DNA of 39,680 nucleotides from Bacteroidaceae bacterium (GTDB lineage: Bacteria > Bacteroidota > Bacteroidia > Bacteroidales > Bacteroidaceae). A program made the translations under genes and the position numbers. The notes beneath the pieces are model-generated. The model was not told the origin of the DNA. It saw only the letters and a program-made list of their open reading frames with translations, and did not search any database. Below, in pieces: positions 28,732-35,250 of the stretch. Where the stretch lies: the NCBI GenBank assembly GCA_024401115.1, contig JAKSLP010000028.1:1-39680 (forward strand). The letters are read 5' to 3'. How positions within the stretch are numbered: the first letter of the stretch is position 1; every line of letters starts with the position of its first letter.

Positions 28732-29745
28732 ATGACAAGAAAATATTATCTTGACAACCTTAAAGTCTTCCTTACCGTACTGGTAATTTTCCACCATGCC
28801 GGTCAGGCATATTGGGATGGAGGAGATTGGGCATACACGCCTAGTAATCCAGCAGAGATGATGCCATGGATCTGGCATTTCTTTGCAGTCAATGCAGCGT
28901 TCTTCATGGGACTGTTTTTCCTTATCTCCGGGTATTTTGTCCCAACGAGTTATGACAAACAAGGAGGCAATTTGTTTATCCAGAAGAAACTCACACATTT
29001 GGGAATTCCATTGTTGATCATTGGAGGCTTGCTTTCTACGCTGTCAGGTAAGTTAGAAGTGGCACACATGTGGTTTGTAGAGAGTCTCCTGCTTTTCTGT
29101 TTACTATATGCGTTGCTCCGACAGTTTTTAAAACCAATCATAAAGGACTGTGGTTCAAAGCCAACGCTAATAGGCTTGAGCATATTCGGCCTTGTGATGG
29201 GTATTGGCAGTTATTGCATCCGACAGGTAAGTCCCCAGGATCATTGGATCTGGCTTTTGGGCTTTCTTCATATCGAACCGGCACATTATCTCCAATACGT
29301 TCTAATGTTCGTTATGGGCATCTTAGCAAAAAGATTTAACTGGCTCGAAAAATTGAGCAACACCACAGGAACAATCTCTTTACTGATAGGAACTATGCTG
29401 GCTATCGGCATCTATGTCCGTAATAGTGGTTGGTGGAATGACTTCGTGATAGAATGGTTCGGTATTTATGAGTCAATGCTTTGTGTATTTCTCAGCTTCG
29501 GCTTACTCTGGCTTTTTCGTCAGGCCGTCAATTACACCACACCTTTTTTGAAGTGGTGTGCCTCACAAGCTTATGGCGCTTACATCGTCCATCTGTTGCT
29601 GATGTTGGGTATACAATACGCCACAGACACCCTGTGGATGGGAGCTTTCGGTAAGTTCCTATTCATCGGTATCTCTACTACGGTGCTATCTTTTGTCCTG
29701 ACTTGGCTCATCCGCCTTATTCCGGGAGCAAAAAGAATTCTATAA
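28732..29745 (+). CDS. Acyltransferase family 3 membrane protein
   Basis: Encodes about 337 residues of a multipass O-acyltransferase. The N-terminal 'YYLDNLKVFLTVLVIFHHAG' is the family signature, including the conserved His pair; about ten hydrophobic helices follow, including 'FFMGLFFLISGYFV' and 'AYGAYIVHLLLML'. Members transfer acetyl or other acyl groups to envelope sugars, lipids or small molecules; the substrate here is unknown. The earlier in-frame Met at 28690 overlaps the promoter and is rejected; 28720 is also possible. Its promoter shares a two-block module with the decayed DJ-1 gene, suggesting control by the nearby AraC-family protein. Confidence 0.85.
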   Translation: MTRKYYLDNLKVFLTVLVIFHHAGQAYWDGGDWAYTPSNPAEMMPWIWHFFAVNAAFFMGLFFLISGYFVPTSYDKQGGNLFIQKKLTHLGIPLLIIGGLLSTLSGKLEVAHMWFVESLLLFCLLYALLRQFLKPIIKDCGSKPTLIGLSIFGLVMGIGSYCIRQVSPQDHWIWLLGFLHIEPAHYLQYVLMFVMGILAKRFNWLEKLSNTTGTISLLIGTMLAIGIYVRNSGWWNDFVIEWFGIYESMLCVFLSFGLLWLFRQAVNYTTPFLKWCASQAYGAYIVHLLLMLGIQYATDTLWMGAFGKFLFIGISTTVLSFVLTWLIRLIPGAKRIL

Positions 29746-29748
29746 AGT

Positions 29749-29935
29749 CTAGAATTTCAGGTGAGCCGTAGCCTCAATGGTGAATGGACGGATGTAAGTT
29801 CCAGACATGACATAGTTGTCGTACTGGCCGTTTAGATCCTCCTTCTCCACCAGATCGGCAATACCGATCTTTCCGCTGGCACCGGTTTGATTCAGTAAGT
29901 TCACTAAGTTCAGATCAAAACTAAGGTGCTTAATC
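29749..29935 (-). pseudogene. C-terminal remnant of a TonB-dependent receptor
   Basis: The minus strand encodes a segment running 'LSFDLNLVNLLNQTG' through 'YVMSGTYIRPFTIEATAHLKF' and then a stop. The 'NLLN' element and the closing 'RPFT...LKF' are typical of the last strands of Bacteroidetes TonB-dependent outer-membrane receptors. No barrel, plug or signal peptide precedes it: upstream the sequence changes to a DJ-1 fragment. This is the 3' end of a deleted receptor gene, not a working protein. Its stop is 3 nt from that of the convergent acyltransferase. Confidence 0.7.
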
Positions 29936-30139
29936 ATGTGGCACAGAGTCAAAAGTATAATCAGGCAATATCCGTGTTCCACTGATAGATGTAACTGGGG
30001 CCATACTAATCGCAACCACTTTATTTATATATTTAGGACACTCACGAGGTCCCATCTCACCCTCATTGATAGCTTGTGACAAGAATATCATCTCATGTGC
30101 GGCATACTTGTCAAGTAAGATATATAATATCTCTTTCAT
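29930..30139 (-). pseudogene. Truncated DJ-1/PfpI family gene (N-terminal third)
   Basis: Encodes 69 residues starting 'MKEILYILLDKYAAHEMIFL' and continuing 'VVAISMAPVTSISGTRILPD', which resembles the first part of the DJ-1/PfpI fold. The frame ends at 'SVPHD' followed by a stop, before the catalytic Cys region would be reached. Immediately beyond lies the TonB-receptor remnant, so the remainder was probably removed by a deletion that joined the two genes. A longer open frame begins at 30202 but includes the promoter. It may be transcribed from promoter copy B. Confidence 0.65.
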
Positions 30140-30189
30140 TTTATTGTATTTGTTATTCTTATTACTTTTTTTGCAATGTTTGTGGATGT

Positions 30190-30233
30190 AAAGGTATGAC
30201 ATTCCTGACGAACGGGTAAGTAAAAAATGGACA
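30190..30233 (-). promoter_or_regulatory. Shared two-block operator/promoter, copy B (DJ-1 remnant)
   Basis: On the minus strand TGTCCATTTTTTAC (30220-30233), an 18-base spacer and TGTCATACCTTT (30190-30201) reproduce copy A exactly, while spacers differ in sequence. The -7 box reads TACCTTTA, one base off consensus. ATAACGAA also lies upstream of both copies, at a slightly different distance. Confidence 0.7.
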
Positions 30234-30261
30234 TCCTTGCTTCGTTATGCAAGAATGCCCA
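30221..30261 (-). terminator. Intrinsic terminator of the AraC-family gene, overlapping operator copy B
   Basis: Read on the minus strand, TGGGCATTCTTGC and GCAAGGATGTCCA form an imperfect stem around ATAACGAA, followed by T6. It follows the AraC stop codon by about 10 nt. The right arm and T-run are part of operator copy B, so terminator and promoter share bases. Confidence 0.65.
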
Positions 30262-30271
30262 TTCAGTGTGA

Positions 30272-31150
30272 TTATATCAAGTTTTCTATCTTTATCTTTT
30301 TCTTCATCAAACCACTGAATTTCTGTCCAAAGGTCTCGGTAAGTTCTTGACCATGCCTAATGAGTTCGGAAGGAGAAAAACCACAGATGTCGCGGAAATC
30401 GGATGCCATGTGCGCAAGATCATAATATCCACAACCCCATGCAATATTGGTAAGCGAAGAACTATCGGAGGTGGCCTGAATCTCCATCAATGCTTTGTGG
30501 AATCGCATCAATCGCAGGTAGGACTTTGGATTCATTCCCACATATTTATTAAAGACGCGTGTAAACTGCTTCTGACTCAGGCATGCCGTAGAGGCGAGGT
30601 CAGCTGGTGAGAACTCGTTCTGGCTATGAGGGGGTCGGGCTGTACTTCCATCTGTCGGCACCATATTATCAAAGACATCGCTCAAGCGTTCCATATTAAT
30701 ATCGCCTTCTGGAAACAGTGCCAGTCGTTTCAAGAAGAAATGATCGAGGAGATCGACGCGTTCCTCCGTACTTCCTGCTTCATAGATGTTTTTGCTCACC
30801 TTGATAAATTCCTCATCCTGCAGGTCTTCAGGCGAAGTATAGATACTTGTCATCTCGTTTGGGAAGAATACACGTGAGCAGAAAGGTACGAACTCGGCGC
30901 CAAAGGTTATGAATGGTCCCTCGGCAGTTACGACTCCTACTTTTTGCATATTCTGATGAAACAGTACTGTGCGATATAGTCTGTCCCCATCATCAATTCT
31001 TATGTCTTGCGAAAGGTAGAATTGAAGGCTTGCCGCTCCATTCGAGAATATCTGTTGTGTGCCGGTTGCTGTGCATTGAGCACTCAGCATCCAATAGTTG
31101 CGAATGAAGGGGCGCAACGATTCGTGGCAAGGTATAGTTTTGAACTCCAT
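30272..31150 (-). CDS. AraC-family transcriptional regulator
   Basis: Encodes 292 residues. The N-terminal half ('HESLRPFIRNYWMLSA') resembles the cupin-like sensor domain found in many Bacteroidetes AraC proteins. The C-terminal two-helix-turn-helix unit runs about 182-262: 'SPADLASTACLSQKQFTRVF' is helix-turn-helix 1, 'TNIAWGCGYYDLAHMASDF' with 'CGFSPSEL' helix-turn-helix 2. It lies directly upstream on the same strand of the DJ-1 remnant, a frequent pairing, and is the best candidate to bind the duplicated TGTCCATTTTTTAC blocks. The inducer is unknown, and no clean -7 element was found upstream. Confidence 0.88.
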   Translation of the reverse strand: MEFKTIPCHESLRPFIRNYWMLSAQCTATGTQQIFSNGAASLQFYLSQDIRIDDGDRLYRTVLFHQNMQKVGVVTAEGPFITFGAEFVPFCSRVFFPNEMTSIYTSPEDLQDEEFIKVSKNIYEAGSTEERVDLLDHFFLKRLALFPEGDINMERLSDVFDNMVPTDGSTARPPHSQNEFSPADLASTACLSQKQFTRVFNKYVGMNPKSYLRLMRFHKALMEIQATSDSSSLTNIAWGCGYYDLAHMASDFRDICGFSPSELIRHGQELTETFGQKFSGLMKKKIKIENLI

Positions 31151-31277
31151 GTGTCTAATTTCCGGCAGTTATTATCATTCCTTATATCGTGTCTGACATT
31201 CGGGAGGCATCCTAAAGGGCACGGCTGATGCGTCCCTGATTCACTAATATTCCAGATTGGAACAAATGCAGTTGTAA

Positions 31278-32399
31278 TTATCGGTTAATCCAGGCTGCAA
31301 AGAATTTATCGTATGGTTCGTAAACTCCTAAATTGCAGGTTATCATGTGGAGTGACAAAAGTGCTTCTTTGGCCTTTTGAACACTGCTGGCGGATAGCTT
31401 ATATTTCTTTAGAAACGCAGATGATGTTATCTGGCTCACTTTCTTTTCCTTGCAGATAGCTACCAACAGGTCACGTTGCTTCATGCTAAGCTGAAGCAGC
31501 ATTTCCTGGTATGAATTCTCGCTTGAGTTAAGTATGATTTCTGTAGCTTCCGAGACGATGTTCATATCGCACATTTCCCCCTTTTCTGTCAGTGAATAGG
31601 CTTCATTGAAGATTTTCTGCAAATACCAGGTTGTACCATCATAGGCATTATAAACTGACGCTATGGTTTCCGGGGAAATCATCTTTCCTGCCTCATTAAA
31701 ATGGCTGATGGCAAATGTTGTGTACGCAGGCAACGGAATAGCAGATATATTCATCATCGAGACACTTTGATAAAAAGGACGTGCCGGTGATGAAAACATC
31801 TCGCTCATCATATCACGCTGTGAACCAGAAAATAGGAAAATGCCATTTCTGCATTTCTGTACATGTGTTCTCAACAGAGCTTCCGTGTTAGTCTCAGGGT
31901 AGGAGGCAATTTGCTGAAACTCGTCTATGGCAACGATACATGGCCGATCTGCATGTTGAATGTACTCAAAGATTTCTTCCAGTGTATATTCCGGAGCTTT
32001 TATGTCGCCAACGTCAATATTCCAACTGGCGTTGCCCCAACCGTCAAATGAAATGCCTGTACGTAATGAAGAAACAACCGTAAGAAACTTGTTTATAGCG
32101 TCTTGCCCCCAAGGCCGCAGGGTGCCAACAATAGCTTTACCGATAGTAAAAACCATGTCGGCAAGGCACTTTGTTGCATAAATGTCAATCAGAAAGGTAT
32201 TATAGTCTTTCTGGATACTTTCCTGTGCCAAGCAGTGTTGAATCAATCCGGTTTTGCCCATTCTTCTTGGTGAGATCAGTGCCACGTTATTTCCGTTTGT
32301 GAGCCATCTTGTGAGCTGGGTTGTTTCATTGATTCGGTCACAAAAATACTTAGGCCCTTCGTAGCCATAAGTGAGGAAAGGATTCGTTACTCTTGCCAT
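31278..32399 (-). CDS. Archaeal-type ATPase (ATPase_2/STAND-like) with C-terminal winged-helix-like domain
   Basis: Encodes about 373 residues. 'FCDRINETTQL' followed by Walker A 'SPRRMGKT' (residues 43-50) and Walker B 'IVAIDEF' (155-161) match the archaeal ATPase_2 group. 'FLFSGSQRDMM' is the sensor-1-like strand. The C-terminal 120 residues ('LSMKQRDLLVAICKEKKVSQ', 'LSASSVQKAKEALLSLHMI') look like a winged-helix module. The in-frame Met at 32447 precedes the promoter (32417-32424) and is rejected. Such ATPases are common in Bacteroidales genomes in many copies; their role (regulation, mobile-element or stress-related) is unsettled. Confidence 0.82.
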   Translation of the reverse strand: MARVTNPFLTYGYEGPKYFCDRINETTQLTRWLTNGNNVALISPRRMGKTGLIQHCLAQESIQKDYNTFLIDIYATKCLADMVFTIGKAIVGTLRPWGQDAINKFLTVVSSLRTGISFDGWGNASWNIDVGDIKAPEYTLEEIFEYIQHADRPCIVAIDEFQQIASYPETNTEALLRTHVQKCRNGIFLFSGSQRDMMSEMFSSPARPFYQSVSMMNISAIPLPAYTTFAISHFNEAGKMISPETIASVYNAYDGTTWYLQKIFNEAYSLTEKGEMCDMNIVSEATEIILNSSENSYQEMLLQLSMKQRDLLVAICKEKKVSQITSSAFLKKYKLSASSVQKAKEALLSLHMITCNLGVYEPYDKFFAAWINR

Positions 32400-32416
32400 A
32401 TTTTGTTCATTTTCGG

Positions 32417-32424
32417 CAAAGATA
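32417..32424 (-). promoter_or_regulatory. -7 promoter element for the ATPase_2 gene
   Basis: The minus strand reads TATCTTTG, 17 nt before the ATG at 32399. ATTATCC-type repeats lie directly upstream. Confidence 0.65.
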
Positions 32425-32438
32425 CAATAATTTATACA

Positions 32439-32561
32439 ATTATCCAAAATGGATTATCCAAAATGGATAATAAATATAAAAATGTATCTTTCTGCTATTA
32501 TGAAGTATTTTTGTTGGCAGATTCCTCAAAATGACTAATTTTATCCTAATTTGGATTATCC
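32439..32561. repeat. ATTATCC/GGATAAT repeat cluster upstream of the ATPase_2 gene
   Basis: Two tandem 14-bp copies of ATTATCCAAAATGG (32439-32452, 32453-32466) are followed by ATAAT, creating alternating ATTATCC and GGATAAT half-sites. A related inverted pair (TTATCC-TAATTT-GGATTATCC) recurs at 32541-32561. Five half-sites in all, starting 15 bp upstream of the -7 box, look like an operator array. Confidence 0.7.
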
Positions 32562-32570
32562 TTTTTACGA

Positions 32571-32648
32571 TATCCTTCTCACCACGTCATCAATCTTTCA
32601 GCCACGGAAGGTATGAAGGTGCTGCTAGAGGAACTTAGAATGGAATAA
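32571..32648 (+). pseudogene. Possible 3'-end relic of a lost gene
   Basis: An open stretch without its own start reads '...HHVINLSATEGMKVLLEELR' and stops at TAA (32646-32648). It looks like a protein tail, but no family could be named. It ends in the first GGAATAAGTG repeat. This may be chance. Confidence 0.22.
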
Positions 32649-32740
32649 GTGATGTTAATTTTAAGGAATAAGTGTGTATTTTACGGTGTGTTTACATAGA
32701 ATAAGTGTATTTCCCGAGGCTTGTTTTTATGGAATAAGTG
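32642..32740. repeat. Four direct repeats of GGAATAAGTG upstream of the DUF4143 ATPase gene
   Basis: Copies begin at 32642, 32665, 32698 (AGAATAAGTG) and 32731, spaced 23, 33 and 33 bp. The last three are followed by a TGTATTTT-like extension, with TATTT shared. They lie 65-165 bp before the ATG of the downstream gene. Function unknown; protein-binding iterons or recombination remnants are possible. Confidence 0.7.
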
Positions 32741-32772
32741 TATTTTGTCTTTCATAATTCATATATAATCAT

Positions 32773-32780
32773 TAACTTTG
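32773..32780 (+). promoter_or_regulatory. -7 promoter element for the DUF4143 ATPase gene
   Basis: TAACTTTG is 25 nt before the ATG at 32806 and follows the four-repeat array. Confidence 0.6.
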
Positions 32781-32805
32781 CACGCAGACATTCAATAATA
32801 TAGAT

Positions 32806-34176
32806 ATGCTTAAGAGGAAGTTTACGGAATATATAGAGAATTTCTTGCGTACAGAACGAGATAAAATCCTTCTGATAAATGGTGCCAGACAGGTAGGTAA
32901 GTCGTTTCTTATTAGGTACGTCGGCAAGAAACTTTATAAGAATTTTGTGGAGATAAACCTCAAGGAGGACAAGGAAACAGACCATGTGTTTGCAGATGTT
33001 CGTTCTACAGGAGACCTCTACATGCAGTTGAGTAATTACGGGGTGCGCCTTGGTAACATCAATGACACGCTGATATTCCTGGATGAGATTCAAAGTTATC
33101 CGCATCTGATGACGATGCTTAAGTTCCTGCGCCAGGAAGGGCGGTATCGCTTCATAGCCAGTGGATCGCAGTTGGGAGTGGCTCTGTCAGAAACGCCTTC
33201 TGTTCCTCTAGGTAGCATAGAGGTGAAGGAGATGTATCCCCTTGACTTTGAGGAGTTCCTATGGGCAATGGGGGTAAGCGAGGAATGGATAGCTGATGCC
33301 AGAGAGCATTACCTTAGACAGGAGTCTTTGCCTGAATCTTCGCATGAAAACCTGTTGAAGCGTTTTCAATATTACCTGTTGGTTGGTGGATTGCCTGAAG
33401 CTGTCAATTGCTTCCTTGAAGATAGGAACGTGATACGTGTACGTGCAGCACAGCGCAACATCCACGACCTATACAAAATAGATGCTTCGCAATATGATGA
33501 GGAAAAGAAACTGAAGATACGTCGCATCTATGACCTTGTGCCAAGCAATCTTGAGAACAAGAAGAAACGTATTGTCTATCAGCATATAGAAGACAAGAAA
33601 GGTAAACGCTTTTCTGACTATGCAGATGAGTTTGACTATCTCACCAATTCAGGTATTACTCTAGAAGTCAAGGCTATTAGCAATCCTCACTTCCCTCTGA
33701 AGGAGTCGGAGTCTAAGAATCTGCTGAAACTTTATCTTAATGACGTGGGACTGCTAACCCAGATTCTGTATGGCAACAATGTCAATGCCGTGTTGCAGGA
33801 TATTCGTAGCATCAATCTTGGTACAGTATATGAATCGGCAGTGGCGCAGGAGCTTCATGCACATGGTTTCCCGATGTTCTATTATGATAGCAAGAAGATA
33901 GGTGAGGTGGACTTCCTCGTTGACGATTATGACAATCTGACGGTTTTGCCATTGGAGATAAAATCAGGCAAGGACTACACGGTGCATAGTGCGCTTGACA
34001 ATTTCCTGAATACTCCGCTTTATAACATCCACCGTGCCATTGTATTCAGCAATGAGGGTAAAGTTTATGAAAAAGAAGGAGTTGTCTATATGCCCATCTA
34101 CTACTGTATGTTCCTGCAGCATCCAGACGAGGAAAGCAACGAGGTTATATTACCGGAACTCGAACCATTATTATAG
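32806..34176 (+). CDS. AAA ATPase with C-terminal DUF4143 domain
   Basis: Encodes 456 residues. The N-terminal AAA_14 ATPase has Walker A 'GARQVGKS' (26-33), Walker B 'LIFLDE' (89-94) and 'FIASGSQLG' as sensor 1. The DUF4143 C-terminal domain contains a PD-(D/E)XK-like pattern: 'GEVDFLV' (E367, D369) followed by 'PLEIKSGKDY' (E384, K386). This domain pair is very common in Bacteroidales and other anaerobes, often repeated and with unknown function; a nuclease-like role is inferred from the fold pattern only. Length is usual. It diverges from an unrelated ATPase and is followed by the four-arm repeat. Confidence 0.88.
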   Translation: MLKRKFTEYIENFLRTERDKILLINGARQVGKSFLIRYVGKKLYKNFVEINLKEDKETDHVFADVRSTGDLYMQLSNYGVRLGNINDTLIFLDEIQSYPHLMTMLKFLRQEGRYRFIASGSQLGVALSETPSVPLGSIEVKEMYPLDFEEFLWAMGVSEEWIADAREHYLRQESLPESSHENLLKRFQYYLLVGGLPEAVNCFLEDRNVIRVRAAQRNIHDLYKIDASQYDEEKKLKIRRIYDLVPSNLENKKKRIVYQHIEDKKGKRFSDYADEFDYLTNSGITLEVKAISNPHFPLKESESKNLLKLYLNDVGLLTQILYGNNVNAVLQDIRSINLGTVYESAVAQELHAHGFPMFYYDSKKIGEVDFLVDDYDNLTVLPLEIKSGKDYTVHSALDNFLNTPLYNIHRAIVFSNEGKVYEKEGVVYMPIYYCMFLQHPDEESNEVILPELEPLL

Positions 34177-34217
34177 AGTACAGAAGATACCGCTAAAAGA
34201 ACTTTTTTGCAGAAAAT

Positions 34218-34356
34218 AGCCAACCTTCCACTAAACAATGATAACATTCAGATTATCAATAATATATTTAGTGGAAGGTTGAAACCAACCCTCCACTAAC
34301 TTATCATACAGTAAAACAATGTTTTATGTAATGTTTAGTGGAAGGTTGGCTTTTTT
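34218..34356 (+). repeat. Four-arm inverted repeat ending in a T-tract
   Basis: Four copies of a 15-18-nt arm (CAACCTTCCACTAAA type) alternate in direction at 34219-34236, 34267-34281, 34285-34300 and 34333-34350. Arm 1 and arm 4 are perfectly complementary over 18 bases, and arm 4 is followed by T6. Arms 1-2 pair over 15 bases; arms 3-4 pair imperfectly. Inner repeats (TGATAA/TTATCA; TAAAAC/GTTTTA) extend each hairpin. It may terminate the DUF4143 transcript or be a miniature repeat element. Confidence 0.85.
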
Positions 34357-34666
34357 CATTTTTATGTTTTTGCAGTAGGATGAATGGCCTTCATCCACTT
34401 AAGTGACCGTTATATTCCATACTTTCGAAAAAGGTTCTGCTACTAGGTGATGCAGCTGTTCCGTGTTTACATAAAAAGTATTCCGTGGCTGCGAAAAATG
34501 TCCAGTCATGCTTATGTTGTGAGCCATTGTGACTTCGTCCTTGCTCTTTATTCAATCTGTATACGCCCTCATGTAGGTGAGAAAGAAGAGAATAGTGTAA
34601 AATAAAGTATTACACATCCTGCTTGAATTAATCATCATAGTATTTCATTCCGAAACTGTTTTTTGC
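34357..34666. other. Intergenic region before the HTH-kinase operon
   Basis: About 310 bases without a recognisable gene. A 7-bp hairpin, GGATGAA-TGGCC-TTCATCC (34378-34396), is the only clear structure. No open frame, tRNA or repeat of note was seen. Confidence 0.55.
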
Positions 34667-34674
34667 TAAATTTG
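34667..34674 (+). promoter_or_regulatory. -7 promoter element for the HTH-kinase operon
   Basis: TAAATTTG is 21 nt before the ATG at 34696. It rules out the TTG start at 34663. Confidence 0.6.
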
Positions 34675-34695
34675 CATCGTGAAAAACGACTAACG

Positions 34696-35250
34696 ATGTT
34701 TGTACCTAAACCTATCTTTAAGATGCTTCAGAATCGGTCCCAACTGAGCTTGGATCAAATTAGCCATTGTGATTCCTTGGCTGCTGATGTAGAGCGTGTT
34801 ACGGGCAAGCACATAGGTACAAATACGGTGAAGCGCCTTTTGGGTTTTTATGAAGAAGGAATATCCCCACGTGTTTCTACATTAAATATTATAGCAAACT
34901 ATTTGGGAGGATCAGATTGGGATACACTTGTCCAATCTATTGGAACGCAGGCATCAAGATTTAAATTTCTACAGGGAGAATTAGTAACTGCCGATTTGAA
35001 AAGTGGCTGTTTACTGGAATTGACATACCTGCCTGACAGGAAACTGCTTTTAGAGTATGTTGGAGATAGTCGTTTTCGTGTAGTCTTGGCATTAAACAGT
35101 AAATTACAAGAAGACGATTTGGTGCAGATCTATTATATCATTCCTTCTTTTCCATTGATTGTATCCGATGTGGTTCGCCAAGGCTGTTCTTTAGGCCGTT
35201 ATTCTGCAGCCATGCAGTTTGGCGTCAAAACAGTTAAGCAGTTATTTTGA
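34696..35250 (+). CDS. Helix-turn-helix-like protein coupled to a membrane kinase
   Basis: Encodes 184 residues. The first ~80 residues ('CDSLAADVERVTGKHIGTNT', 'VKRLLGFYEEGISPRVSTLN', 'IIANYLGGSDWDTL') match a helical helix-turn-helix-like domain that I recall at the N-terminus of many Bacteroidetes proteins of unknown role. The remaining ~100 residues ('GCLLELTYLPDRKLLLEYVG') look like a beta-rich domain I cannot name. The TGA stop overlaps the ATG of the kinase gene by one base, so translation is coupled and the two proteins probably function together. It could be a regulator or an adaptor/substrate of the kinase. It opens the GYF_2-TerB-like region. Confidence 0.6.
   Translation: MFVPKPIFKMLQNRSQLSLDQISHCDSLAADVERVTGKHIGTNTVKRLLGFYEEGISPRVSTLNIIANYLGGSDWDTLVQSIGTQASRFKFLQGELVTADLKSGCLLELTYLPDRKLLLEYVGDSRFRVVLALNSKLQEDDLVQIYYIIPSFPLIVSDVVRQGCSLGRYSAAMQFGVKTVKQLF

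Noticed and set aside
31151..31277. Small protein or repeat fragment upstream of the AraC gene
   Set aside because: A short frame reading 'ASAVPFRMPPECQT' is visible on the minus strand, but it has no start or promoter and is too short to assign.
34218..34356. CRISPR array
   Set aside because: The repeated arms alternate in orientation and occur only four times; there are no uniform spacers and no cas genes.
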